This document shows positions 27,464-36,548 of a DNA stretch of 64,000 bases, piece after piece (within the stretch, counting starts at the first letter, position 1; every line of letters begins with the position of its first letter). The translations under genes were made by a program, and so were the position numbers. The DNA is from Pantoea sp. BAV 3049 (lineage in GTDB: Bacteria > Pseudomonadota > Gammaproteobacteria > Enterobacterales > Enterobacteriaceae): NCBI RefSeq assembly GCF_009765445.1, contig NZ_WHOY01000031.1:834273-898272 (forward strand), given 5' to 3'. The notes beneath the pieces are model-generated. The model was given only the letters and a program-made list of their open reading frames with translations. It ran no database searches and was not told the origin of the DNA.

Positions 27464-28903
27464 ATGTCCCTGCGCCAACATCGTCTGTACATTAACGGTC
27501 AGTTTGTCGAAAACCGCAGTGGTCGCTGGATTGATGTGATTAATCCGGCCACTGAAGAGATCCTTTCGCAGATCCCGGAAGGTGGCCGGGAAGATGCCGA
27601 CCGCGCCATCGAGGCTGCTTCCGCTGCTCAGGCCGGATGGGAAGCACTGTCAGCCATCGAGCGCGGTAACTGGCTGCGGAAAATTGCCGCTGGCGTGCGT
27701 CGTCGCGAAGCGGAAATCACCGCCACTATTGTTGCCGAAGGCGGAAAAACTCAGCAGCTGGCGCAAACCGAGGTGCTGTTCACCGCCGATTACCTCGATT
27801 ACATGGCCGAATGGGCGCGTCGTTACGAGGGTGAAATCGTCCAGAGTGACCGCGCCAATGAAACCATCATGGTATTCAAAAAAGCCATTGGGGTGACGAC
27901 CGGCATCCTGCCGTGGAACTTCCCTTTCTTTCTGATTGCCCGCAAAGCCGCGCCAGCGCTGATCACCGGCAACACCATCGTCATTAAACCCAGTGAACTG
28001 ACGCCGAACAATGCGATCCTGTTTGCGGAGATTGTTGATGAAGTCGGCCTGCCTGCCGGGGTGTTCAACCTGGTCACCGGCTATGGCCCGGAAGTGGGCC
28101 AGGCGCTGGCCGCCAATCCTGAAGTCGGTATGGTCAGCCTGACCGGCAGCGTCAATGCCGGGATCGCCACTCTGCAGGCCGCCGCGAAAAACGTCACCAA
28201 AGTGTCGCTGGAACTGGGTGGCAAAGCGCCTGCCATTGTGATGAACGATGCCAACCTCGATCTGGCGGTAAAAGCGATTGTTGATTCACGGATGATCAAT
28301 ACCGGGCAGGTCTGTAATTGTGCAGAACGCCTCTACGTGCAGGAAGGTGTGTATGACGAGATGGTAAAACGCCTGACCGCAGCATTTAAAGAAGTGACCA
28401 GCGGCGATACGGCGAAAGAAAATAACGTGACGATGGGTCCGCTGATATCTGCCGATGCCCTGAAGCGCGTCGAGCAGAAAGTGGCTCACGCCGTGGAACA
28501 AGGGGCGAAAGTGGTGACGGGCGGCAAGCGTAAAGGCGACCGTGGCTTCTTCTTTGAGCCCACCCTGTTGACCAACGTGCGGCAGGAAATGGCTATCGTG
28601 CAGGATGAGACTTTTGGTCCGGTGCTGCCGGTGATTGCTTTCAAAACCCTGGACGAAGCTATCGCGCTGGCGAATGACAGCGAGTACGGTCTGACTTCCT
28701 CAATTTTTACCGAGAACCTGAACACCACCATGCAGGCGCTGAAACAGCTGAAGTTCGGCGAAACCTACGTTAACCGCGAAAACTTCGAAGCGATGCAGGG
28801 CTTCCATGCTGGCTGGCGGAAATCTGGCATCGGCGGCGCGGATGGCCGTCACGGGCTGGAAGAGTATCTGCAGACCCATGTGGCTTATTTGCAGGCTCAC
28901 TAA
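27464..28903 (+). CDS. aldA: Lactaldehyde dehydrogenase AldA
   Basis: A 479-residue NAD-dependent aldehyde dehydrogenase, the same length as E. coli AldA. ALSAIERGNWLRKIAAG, GVTTGILPWNFPFFLIARK and the C-terminal RENFEAMQGFHAGWRKSGIG are AldA-specific blocks. The catalytic Cys284 lies in GQVCNCAER and the general base Glu in LELGGKAP. It oxidises L-lactaldehyde, the product of RhaD, to L-lactate, and also glycolaldehyde. Its position next to rhaT links it physically to the rhamnose locus, whereas in E. coli aldA maps elsewhere. Confidence 0.94.
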   Translation: MSLRQHRLYINGQFVENRSGRWIDVINPATEEILSQIPEGGREDADRAIEAASAAQAGWEALSAIERGNWLRKIAAGVRRREAEITATIVAEGGKTQQLAQTEVLFTADYLDYMAEWARRYEGEIVQSDRANETIMVFKKAIGVTTGILPWNFPFFLIARKAAPALITGNTIVIKPSELTPNNAILFAEIVDEVGLPAGVFNLVTGYGPEVGQALAANPEVGMVSLTGSVNAGIATLQAAAKNVTKVSLELGGKAPAIVMNDANLDLAVKAIVDSRMINTGQVCNCAERLYVQEGVYDEMVKRLTAAFKEVTSGDTAKENNVTMGPLISADALKRVEQKVAHAVEQGAKVVTGGKRKGDRGFFFEPTLLTNVRQEMAIVQDETFGPVLPVIAFKTLDEAIALANDSEYGLTSSIFTENLNTTMQALKQLKFGETYVNRENFEAMQGFHAGWRKSGIGGADGRHGLEEYLQTHVAYLQAH

Positions 28904-28915
28904 AAGCCGAAAAAC

Positions 28916-28940
28916 AAGGCCGGAAATTCCGGCCTTAATC
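28916..28940 (+). terminator. Terminator of aldA
   Basis: An eight-base stem, AAGGCCGG (28916-28923) and CCGGCCTT (28929-28936), extended through the AAATT loop, 12 bases after the aldA stop. The downstream tract AATCATTTC is only moderately T-rich. It may also serve the convergent SurE-like gene. Confidence 0.75.
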
Positions 28941-28956
28941 ATTTCAGTCATCAGCA

Positions 28957-29847
28957 TTAATTCGATAGCGGCCCGTTACCCAACCGCTGCTGATATTCTC
29001 CCGTCAGTTGAGCTGCATTCCAGTCCCCATCAAAAATTGAATAAACAATATAGCCTTTATTCAGCCACCCGGTATCCGTGTCAGCCTGGCTGGGTTGCAA
29101 TACCGCCTGATTCATAATCTGTTGAGCCTTGCCATCAGGCAGCAATTTATAATGATGCTGTGGCGTCGGATAACGTTCATTATCACTATATTTCACGCCC
29201 TTTATTTCCCCTTCAGGCAAAGGCGGGTAGTTAATACTCAGGCCCGAACCTTCAGGTAATAAAGATTTCCCCGGCTGCCAGTCATACGCCAATTTTCCTA
29301 CCATGGTCACCACGTAATCTATTGCATCCGGCCAGTATTTTTTCGTGCTCGGCCAGCCGCTGCGCATCTCTTCTTCGGTCAGGTTATACCCAATGCTGGC
29401 AGCAATGGACGGATAACCATAGCGGACAGCCCTGACCGCCGCTCCCAGCGTACCGGAATTCAGTTGGGCAACGCCGGTGTTCGGGCCATCGTTAACCCCT
29501 GAAATGACCAGGTCCGGTGGTGAGTCCTTCATCACGCCCAGCAGGCCGAAGTCCACAGAATCCGCTGGAGTGCCGGGAAAACACCATGTTTTTTCTGCAA
29601 CTTTTTCAACATCGAAAATTTTATTGGGTTTAAAAGTGATGGCCGAACCGATGCCGCTTTGATTTGTGGCAGGCCCCACCAGCCAGACGTCATAGCCTTT
29701 TGCCACCAGCTTACTCTGCAGTTGGGTGATGCCCGGCGAGTGGCAACCATCATCGTTCACCAGCAAAATGCGTAATGGTCGCTCTGCTCCCTGTGCGGTC
29801 ATTATGCTGCCGAGCAGGATCCCTGTGGTCAGTAAAATTTTTTTCAT
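28957..29847 (-). CDS. SurE-like 5'/3'-nucleotidase with a signal peptide
   Basis: About 296 residues. The start at 29847 follows GGAG by seven bases. Residues 1-21 are a classical signal peptide ending AQGA. The mature part has the SurE metal-binding motif ILLVNDDG near 27-34, the NQSGIGSA loop, FPGTPADSV, and SGVNDGPNTG. SurE enzymes are usually cytoplasmic, metal-dependent nucleoside monophosphatases; a leader implies a periplasmic acid phosphatase/nucleotidase that scavenges phosphate or nucleosides. It lies between aldA and an MFS gene, with terminators on both sides, so it is a single-gene unit. Confidence 0.85.
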   Translation of the reverse strand: MKKILLTTGILLGSIMTAQGAERPLRILLVNDDGCHSPGITQLQSKLVAKGYDVWLVGPATNQSGIGSAITFKPNKIFDVEKVAEKTWCFPGTPADSVDFGLLGVMKDSPPDLVISGVNDGPNTGVAQLNSGTLGAAVRAVRYGYPSIAASIGYNLTEEEMRSGWPSTKKYWPDAIDYVVTMVGKLAYDWQPGKSLLPEGSGLSINYPPLPEGEIKGVKYSDNERYPTPQHHYKLLPDGKAQQIMNQAVLQPSQADTDTGWLNKGYIVYSIFDGDWNAAQLTGEYQQRLGNGPLSN

Positions 29848-29868
29848 TGTGATCTCCATAATTAATCC

Positions 29869-29915
29869 AAAAAAAAACCTGAGCCGGTCTGAAAATAATC
29901 AGACCGGCTCAGGTT
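29869..29915 (-). terminator. Strong terminator downstream of the MFS/M20 operon
   Basis: A perfect 17-base stem (29876-29892 with 29899-29915; AACCTGAGCCGGTCTGA on one side) and a six-base loop, followed on the minus strand by an uninterrupted run of T. It lies 80 bases beyond the MFS stop codon and directly upstream of the SurE-like gene. The plus strand also has a short T run, so it may work in both directions. Confidence 0.9.
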
Positions 29916-29994
29916 TTGCCTGTTTTACAGTAACAACCCTGTTAATCAGCTATTACTGATACCACCGTCATTAAAACTTGCAACGTGTTTTTTG

Positions 29995-31272
29995 TTAATT
30001 CTTGAGCCTGCGCTGGCTTTTATACAGCGCCCAGCCGCTGACCAGCGCCAGTACCATCAGATAATAGCTTGGGGCGAGGCTGGTGCCGGTTGCAGTAATC
30101 AGCATGGTGCAGATCAGCGGTGCAAAACCGCCGAACACTGTCACCGCAATGTTATAGCTAATTGCCATGCCGCTGGCACGGGTAGCTGTGGGGAAAAGAT
30201 CGGCCATCATCGACGGAACGGTAGAAAAATAAACCGACTTCAGCAGCGCCATCCAGCCGACCAAAACCAGCAGCATCCCGCCGGTGGGATGGTTAACCAC
30301 CAGCAGGAAGGCCGGGTAAATAGTCAGGATCAGCAGCCCCAACGAACTCCACATCAGCGGTCTGCGACCTATTTTTTCCGCCCACATCCCCATCAGCGGC
30401 GTCACCACCGTCAGGATCACCCCGGCCAGCAACGTGGCGCTGAAGGCAGCAGATCCTGGCAGATGCAGGCTTTTTGTCGCATAAGTAGGCACATAATTCA
30501 GCATATAGTTGATGGCGGTGGAGATAACCATCAGCCCAATCGCCAGTAACAACAGGCGCTTTTGCTGACCCACCAGAAGTTTGAGTGGGGAATGGGTCTG
30601 CTGCTGTGCGGTGAAACTGGCTGGTTCATGCACATGGCGACGGATATACAAGCCCACCGGCCCAATCAGCAGGCCAAAAGCAAACGGAATACGCCATCCC
30701 CACTGCTGGATCTGCGCCTCACTCAGCCACTGGGTCAGGCCCAGCCCGAAGGCCGACGCCATCAGCGTACTCGCCCCCTGAGTGGCAAACTGCCAGCTGG
30801 CAATAAACGCGCGGCGTTCAGGAAAATGCTCCACCAGAAAGGCCGTTGAGCTGCCGAATTCCCCCCCCGCCGAAAAGCCCTGAATCAGCCTTGCCAGCAG
30901 GATCATCACCGGAGCAATCAATCCGATACTGCTATAGGACGGCATCAGCACGATGATTACCCCGCCCAGCATCATCAGCTGGATGGATAACATCAGCGCT
31001 TTTTTGCGCCCTGCGCGATCGGCATAGGCTCCCAGCACAATCGCCCCAAACGGTCGGATCAGAAATGACACGCCAAAACTGCCAAAGGTCAGCAGCAGGG
31101 AAACGGACGGATCCTGAGTGGGGAAAAAGGCATGGGCGATATAGCTGGCGAAGAAGCCGTAGACAGCAATATCAAACCACTCCAGCGCATTCCCCACGCA
31201 GGTAGCAAAGAGGGTTTTACAGAGATTGGGCTGTACTGCGGTTGCCGCAGACGGTTGCATTAAGGTGCTCAT
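29995..31272 (-). CDS. MFS transporter of the metabolite:H+ symporter (ProP/ShiA-like) type
   Basis: A 425-residue, 12-helix protein. The N-terminal LFATCVGNALEWFDIAVYGF block and the loop GAYADRAGRKKALMLS are hallmarks of the MHS subfamily (ProP, KgtP, ShiA, CitA), which imports organic acids or zwitterions with protons. The substrate is not evident. The gene overlaps the end of the M20 peptidase gene by four bases (ATGA), so import and hydrolysis are probably coupled. A LysR gene is divergent from the pair. Confidence 0.87.
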   Translation of the reverse strand: MSTLMQPSAATAVQPNLCKTLFATCVGNALEWFDIAVYGFFASYIAHAFFPTQDPSVSLLLTFGSFGVSFLIRPFGAIVLGAYADRAGRKKALMLSIQLMMLGGVIIVLMPSYSSIGLIAPVMILLARLIQGFSAGGEFGSSTAFLVEHFPERRAFIASWQFATQGASTLMASAFGLGLTQWLSEAQIQQWGWRIPFAFGLLIGPVGLYIRRHVHEPASFTAQQQTHSPLKLLVGQQKRLLLLAIGLMVISTAINYMLNYVPTYATKSLHLPGSAAFSATLLAGVILTVVTPLMGMWAEKIGRRPLMWSSLGLLILTIYPAFLLVVNHPTGGMLLVLVGWMALLKSVYFSTVPSMMADLFPTATRASGMAISYNIAVTVFGGFAPLICTMLITATGTSLAPSYYLMVLALVSGWALYKSQRRLKN

Positions 31273-32699
31273 TGCTTAGCTCCTTTCTGCTGCTGATAGT
31301 TACGATGGCTGGCCAGCAGTTGTTCACCCTGCTCGCCCAAATCCCACAGCAGGCGGGTCATGATCTGCAGCCCTTCACGGGCGATGGACTTCAGCATATG
31401 CTCATCAACCGCATGCTGTCCGCAGGCCGGATAGGAGTGAGGCACCCAAAGCGTTGGCAGCCCCAGAATATTGGCAAACACGTCGTTGGGCAGCGAACCC
31501 CCCAGATTCGGCAGTAGCGCCGGCTTTTTGCCGCTGGTTTGCTGCATCGCTTCCAGCGCCCAACCCACTAAGGGATCACGTGGGTCAAGACGGGTTGCCG
31601 GAGAGCCGCGTAATACGGTCACTTCCACCTGGCTGAAACCGTGCTCCTGCAGGTGATGGCGCAAATGCTGCTCAATGTTTTCCCAGTCAGTTCCCACCAC
31701 GAAACGCAACTGGCAAACTGCCGTTGCGTTGCCGGGAATAGCGTTCATCGGCCGTGCCGGGTTACCGGTCAGAAAAGAGAGCACCTCCAGCGTATTCCAG
31801 CCGTACAGGCGTTCAGTCGGGGTCAGACCCGCTTCGCCCCACTGGGGATCAATCTGCGGGCCGCTGCCGGAAGTCATCACGTCTATTTCGCTGAGAATAG
31901 CGCGAACGTCAGCGGAAATAGCCGGTGGCTTCAGCGCACTGACCTGCAGCTGACCGTGTTGATTCACCAGGCACGCCACAGCGTTCGCCAGTTGCGTGCC
32001 GGGGTTGCTCAGTAAGCCGCCCCAGTTGCCGGAGTGATAATCGCGGTCGCGGGCGTTGATACTGAGGCGAACATTGACTGCACCCCGTGAACCCAGGAAC
32101 AGCGTCGGGCTGTCGGCATTCAGCCTCGGGCCATCCGAGGCAATAAAGATATCCGCGCTCAGCAGCTCCTGATGGTCCCGGCAAATCTGCGCCAGACCTG
32201 GCGAGCCGATCTCTTCCCCTATCTCGAACAGGAATTTGCAGTTGAACCCCAGACTTCCGCTCCGCGCTGCAAAGATCTGCTCAAGTGCGGCTATGTTGAC
32301 CGAGTGCTGCCCTTTATTGTCTGCGCTTCCGCGGCCGTACCAGCGATCGCCCTCTTCTTTCAACTCCCAAGGCGTCAGCCCTTCACGCCAGTTCTCATCA
32401 TCGCCGAACACCACGTCACCATGCCCGTAGCATAACAGCGTGGGCAGCTCAGCCTGTTCGATGCGCGTGGCCAGAAGAAATGGCCGCAGCGGGGCCTGAG
32501 GATTATCAATCTGCGTCAGCGTGAAACCCAGCGCCTGCATCGCCGGGGTGAGTTCATCAGCCAGATAGCGCTGCAGTTCGCTGTCACGATCCTCTCGCTG
32601 GCTTTCAGAACGGATTGCCACCCGCCGGGCCAGCACCTGCTTGAATTCACCACTGTCGAAGTATTTGGTGGCCTGCGCCACCGCCTGTTCACCTGTCAT
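31269..32699 (-). CDS. M20-family metallopeptidase/amidohydrolase
   Basis: A 476-residue zinc enzyme. Metal and catalytic residues visible are His93 and Asp95 (YGHGDVVFGD), the bridging Asp127 (GRGSADNKGQ), and Glu162/Glu163 (EIGEEIGS), followed by a dimerisation domain with HSGNWGGLLSNP. It resembles the dipeptidase/N-acyl-amino-acid hydrolase branch that acts on small peptides or acylated amino acids. It is the first gene of a two-gene operon with an MHS-type importer, with a LysR regulator divergent 160 bases upstream. Confidence 0.87.
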   Translation of the reverse strand: MTGEQAVAQATKYFDSGEFKQVLARRVAIRSESQREDRDSELQRYLADELTPAMQALGFTLTQIDNPQAPLRPFLLATRIEQAELPTLLCYGHGDVVFGDDENWREGLTPWELKEEGDRWYGRGSADNKGQHSVNIAALEQIFAARSGSLGFNCKFLFEIGEEIGSPGLAQICRDHQELLSADIFIASDGPRLNADSPTLFLGSRGAVNVRLSINARDRDYHSGNWGGLLSNPGTQLANAVACLVNQHGQLQVSALKPPAISADVRAILSEIDVMTSGSGPQIDPQWGEAGLTPTERLYGWNTLEVLSFLTGNPARPMNAIPGNATAVCQLRFVVGTDWENIEQHLRHHLQEHGFSQVEVTVLRGSPATRLDPRDPLVGWALEAMQQTSGKKPALLPNLGGSLPNDVFANILGLPTLWVPHSYPACGQHAVDEHMLKSIAREGLQIMTRLLWDLGEQGEQLLASHRNYQQQKGAKQ

Positions 32700-32859
32700 A
32701 AGCCTGCCCGTTGTGCTTGCTGATTTGTTGTTTTGTTATGCAGACCATCTAAGCTAAAATCCTGCTTTGCCACAATTATCAAAATATCAAACCAGTCTTG
32801 CTTTAAAAGCAAAGCGCTCCTGCACAATCACGCGGCATGCACCAGTAAGAGGCGCACAG

Positions 32860-33783
32860 ATGCACAGTACCGAAATTCGCTATTTTCTGGCTGTCGCCAA
32901 CTGCGGGTCATTAAGCGCAGCCAGCCAGCAGCTCTTTGTCGCAGTATCGGCCATCAGTCGCCAGATCCAGCGGCTGGAAGCTAAGGTGGGCGCACCGCTG
33001 TTTGAACGTCATCCGCGGGGAATGGTGCTGAATGACGCCGGAAAAATCTTCGAAAATCACGTCCGCCGCAGCATGCTGGGCATGGAACACGCGCTGGCTG
33101 AAATTAAAGGGCTGAAAGCCGTAAGACGTACCGCACTGCGCGTGGCCTGCACGGATGGCATGGCCTTCAGCCTTCTGCCGACGCTGTGCTCACAGTTTCG
33201 CCAGCAGAATCCTTCGGTGAGTTTTAATCTGACGGTCAGCAGTGCGCTGGAGGTGGCCGACATTTTGCGTCACGGCGAATGTGACGTGGCATTCCAGTTC
33301 AGCCTGCATCCGGAGCGCGGCGTGGACGTGGTGGGTTCCTGGGCTGCGCCGGTGCTGATCGTGATGAATCAGCAACACCCGCTGGCAAACAGGACATTTC
33401 AGCTGCAGGATTTAACGGCTTATCCTGTTGCATTGCCTGACCAGGGCACAACGGTACGCCAGCTGTTTGATTTGAGCTGCCAGATGAGCGGTACTTTTAT
33501 CGAACCGGCATTGACCTGCAATAATTTCAGCACCCTCTATACTTTCCTGCAGCAGAATCCGCTGGCCATCACCATTTGCAGCCAGTTCACCGTGCTATAT
33601 CAGGCGCGGGAACACTGTCTCGCGTTGCGCTCAATGGGGATCGACCAGCTTACCCAGCGAACGCTGCAGGTACAGACCGTCTCCGGACGCCAGCGCTCGG
33701 CGGCGCTCAATTTGTTTCTGGAATTCATCCGCGTACAGTTGCAACAGCAGAATGCCCTATTCATGCATGAATATGGCCTGTAG
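32860..33783 (+). CDS. LysR-family regulator of the M20/MFS operon
   Basis: A 307-residue LysR protein from the ATG at 32860 (AAGAGG upstream); an earlier ATG at 32767 has no ribosome binding site. The winged helix-turn-helix is at residues 1-60 (FLAVANCGSLSAASQQLFVAVSAISRQIQRLE in parts) and the substrate-binding domain spans about 90-295. It is divergently arranged with the M20/MFS pair, the standard layout for a LysR activator of its neighbour. The likely inducer is the transported compound, which is unknown. Confidence 0.87.
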   Translation: MHSTEIRYFLAVANCGSLSAASQQLFVAVSAISRQIQRLEAKVGAPLFERHPRGMVLNDAGKIFENHVRRSMLGMEHALAEIKGLKAVRRTALRVACTDGMAFSLLPTLCSQFRQQNPSVSFNLTVSSALEVADILRHGECDVAFQFSLHPERGVDVVGSWAAPVLIVMNQQHPLANRTFQLQDLTAYPVALPDQGTTVRQLFDLSCQMSGTFIEPALTCNNFSTLYTFLQQNPLAITICSQFTVLYQAREHCLALRSMGIDQLTQRTLQVQTVSGRQRSAALNLFLEFIRVQLQQQNALFMHEYGL

Positions 33784-33866
33784 GGTCTGCGTTATACTGG
33801 TAATCATTGCAGGCCGCCTCACGCAGTCGGACCTGATTTTTCGCTTATGACCTTGAGGGCTTTTCT

Positions 33867-34784
33867 GTGACGCCAGACAGCAAACTGTTGGGTAACTACC
33901 TGAAAGATCGCCGGGGCAAGCTCGATCCGGCGAATTTTGGCATTTCACCGATCCGTCGCCGCACACCCGGACTGCGGCGGGAAGAAGTGGCGCAGCGTGC
34001 CAATGTCAGCGCCACCTGGTACACCTGGCTGGAACAGGGCCGCGGCGGCTCCCCCTCTTCAGAAGTGCTGAACCGCCTTGCGGAAGCACTGGAACTGAAT
34101 AAAGAAGAGCGCGAACACCTCTTTTTACTGGCGCAGCAGCGCCCGCCCCGCGTGCAGTATCAGCCCGGCGAACCGGTTTCGCCGCAGTTGCAGCGCGTAC
34201 TGGACTCGCTTGAGCACAGCCCGGCGCTGGTCAGAACATCGCTGTGGGACATTGTGGCCTGGAACGATGCCGCACGCGCCGTGTTGCTCGACTATGAAAC
34301 GCTGCCACCGGAAGACCGCAATATTCTGCGCATCCTGTTCTGCAATCCCCGGGTGCGTAACAGCATGAGTAACTGGCGGCGGGATGTAGCTAATGTTGTT
34401 GCCGTTTTCCGCGCTGAAGTGATCCGTGCCGGGGCACAGGAGAAAGTACAGGGGCTGGTTGATGAACTGTGCCAGCGCAGCCCTGATTTTGCGGCCATCT
34501 GGCAGGGTGACTATGACGTACAGCGCTTTGGAGAAGGGCTGAAGCGGACTGAACATCCCGAAGTGGGAGACGTCTCCTTTGAATACTCCTCATTTGCTAT
34601 CGATGGCCGGGCCGATCTTGGACTGGTGATCTACACCCCTGCCAGCCTGGTTGATCGCAACAAGGTTCAGCGTCTGATAGACACCTGGCAACGAACACGG
34701 CCGGTTGCCAGCGGAGAGGAAAAAGAGGCCTGTAGCGACCTCATTTCACAGGATTACTCAGGAAATTACTTCACATCAACCTGA
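33867..34784 (+). CDS. XRE-MmyB family transcriptional regulator
   Basis: A 305-residue protein from a GTG with TGAGGGC upstream. The XRE helix-turn-helix spans about 25-80 (RTPGLRREEVAQRANVSATW, then LEQGRGGSPSSEVLNRLAEA). An MmyB-like ligand-binding PAS-type domain follows (about 105-270), with DIVAWNDAARAVL, PPEDRNILRILFCNP and EHPEVGDV. Such regulators bind fatty-acid-like or other small ligands and usually control a neighbouring dehydrogenase or transporter. Its 3' end overlaps the convergent dipeptide-binding protein gene by 19 bases. A decayed paralogue lies at 18127. Confidence 0.87.
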   Translation: MTPDSKLLGNYLKDRRGKLDPANFGISPIRRRTPGLRREEVAQRANVSATWYTWLEQGRGGSPSSEVLNRLAEALELNKEEREHLFLLAQQRPPRVQYQPGEPVSPQLQRVLDSLEHSPALVRTSLWDIVAWNDAARAVLLDYETLPPEDRNILRILFCNPRVRNSMSNWRRDVANVVAVFRAEVIRAGAQEKVQGLVDELCQRSPDFAAIWQGDYDVQRFGEGLKRTEHPEVGDVSFEYSSFAIDGRADLGLVIYTPASLVDRNKVQRLIDTWQRTRPVASGEEKEACSDLISQDYSGNYFTST

Positions 34785-36358
34785 TAGAAAATATGTTTAC
34801 CAAACGGGTCGATCTCATAGCCAGTCACCTCTTTGCGAACCGGTTCAAAAATCGTTGAATGAGCAATCATCACTGCCGGAGCCTGATCATGCATGATTTT
34901 CTGAGCCTGCTGGTAGAGCTGGATGCGCTTGTTATGATCCTGCTCTTCACGGGCTTCGGTAATCAACTTGTCGAACGGCTTATAGCACCATTTTGACGAG
35001 TTGGACCCGCCGTTGGCGGAGGTGCAACTGAACAGCGGACCGAAGAAGTTATCCGGATCGCCGGTGGCGGTAGTCCAGCCCATCAGCGCCGCCTGATGCT
35101 CGCCATTTTTCACCCGCTTGAGGTATTCACCCCACTCAAAGCTGACGATATTTGCCTTAATTCCCACTTTTGCCCAGTCTGCCTGAATCATCTCGGCCAT
35201 ACGACGTGCATTCGGGTTGTAAGGACGCTGCACCGGCATGGCCCACAGGTCAATTGCGGTTCCTGGTTTAATCCCGGCTTCCTGCAGCAGCGTTTTCGCC
35301 TTTTCCGGGTCGTAATCGTAATCCTTCAGGTCTTTGTCCGCGCTCCACACTCCCGGCGGCAGCAGGTTTTTCGCCATCGTGCCGGTACCCTGGAATACTG
35401 CCTGAATAATCGCCGGTTTGTTGATTGCCATGGTCAGCGCCTGACGGACCCTGACGTTGTCAAACGGGGGTTTCTGAGTATTAAACGCCAGGAAGCCGAT
35501 GTTCAGCCCGGCTTTCTGCATCAGCGTAATATTTTTATTTTCGCCCATCCGCTTGAGGTCAGCGGGATTCGGGAACGGCATCACCTGGCACTCGTTTTTT
35601 TCCAGTTTGGCGTAACGTACCGAAGCGTCCGGGGTGATGGAGAACACCAGGCGATCGAGCTTCGCTTTGCCCTGCCAGTATTGCGGGAAGGCGCGGAACA
35701 GAATGCGTGAGTCCTTTTGATACTGCACCAGCTCAAACGGGCCGGTACCAATCGGATCCTGATCGACTTTTTCCGGCGTACCGGCTTTCAGCATTTCATC
35801 GGCATATTCTGACGAAAGAATGGAAGCAAAGTACCAGCCAAGATCGGCGAGAAACGGCGCTTCAGCATGGGCCAGCGTGAAGCGGACCGTGTGCTCGTCG
35901 ACCTTATCGATGCTTTTAATCAGCGAACCAAACTCCAGGCTCTCAAAGTTGGTATAGGCCCCGTTTGAGACGTTGTGGTAGGGGTTTTTGGGATCTTTCT
36001 GCCGCATAAAGGAGAAAATTACATCGTCGGCGTTGAAATCCCGGGTGGGTTTGAAGGCTTTATTACTCTGGAATTTCACCCCTTTGCGCAGATGGAAGGT
36101 GTAAACCGTGCCGTCCGGGCTGATGTCCCAGCTTTCGGCAAGGCTGGGCACCAGTTCGGTGGTGCCGACTTTAAAATCCACAAGCCGGTTATAGACCGGC
36201 ACGGCGCTGGCATCCACGCTGGTGCCAGAAGTGTAGAGTTGCGGGTTAAAGTTTTCTGGCGATCCCTCAGAGCAATACACCAGCGTTTTCGCCATGGCCC
36301 CGGAGGCCACTGCCAGCGTCAGAGCGGCCACTGCCGTTCTCAATACGGATTTTTTCAT
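34766..36358 (-). CDS. DppA-like periplasmic dipeptide-binding protein, orphan
   Basis: A 530-residue family 5 substrate-binding protein with a signal peptide (residues 1-23, ending SGAMA). CSEGSPENFNPQLYTSGTS, DVIFSFMRQKDPKNPYHNVS and the C-terminal YEIDPFGKHIFYQVDVK are very close to E. coli DppA (535 residues). It should bind dipeptides, and in E. coli DppA also binds haem and acts in chemotaxis. No dppBCDF permease genes follow, so it must share a permease encoded elsewhere. It is either a second copy or a displaced dppA. Confidence 0.9.
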   Translation of the reverse strand: MKKSVLRTAVAALTLAVASGAMAKTLVYCSEGSPENFNPQLYTSGTSVDASAVPVYNRLVDFKVGTTELVPSLAESWDISPDGTVYTFHLRKGVKFQSNKAFKPTRDFNADDVIFSFMRQKDPKNPYHNVSNGAYTNFESLEFGSLIKSIDKVDEHTVRFTLAHAEAPFLADLGWYFASILSSEYADEMLKAGTPEKVDQDPIGTGPFELVQYQKDSRILFRAFPQYWQGKAKLDRLVFSITPDASVRYAKLEKNECQVMPFPNPADLKRMGENKNITLMQKAGLNIGFLAFNTQKPPFDNVRVRQALTMAINKPAIIQAVFQGTGTMAKNLLPPGVWSADKDLKDYDYDPEKAKTLLQEAGIKPGTAIDLWAMPVQRPYNPNARRMAEMIQADWAKVGIKANIVSFEWGEYLKRVKNGEHQAALMGWTTATGDPDNFFGPLFSCTSANGGSNSSKWCYKPFDKLITEAREEQDHNKRIQLYQQAQKIMHDQAPAVMIAHSTIFEPVRKEVTGYEIDPFGKHIFYQVDVK

Positions 36359-36548
36359 TGCATCCTCGCGTTTTGAATACCTGTTGTCCGGATAACAATT
36401 TACGCAGGAAAAAGAGAGGGGGCCAGCAAAAAATCTGCATTTACAGGCATATAATTTAACTATATTTCAGGAAGTTGAACCGGTTTAGCATCAGGTATGC
36501 GGCAGAAAATTTACTCCCCGCCGGACGGCAGGGAGTGTGGAATCAGGC

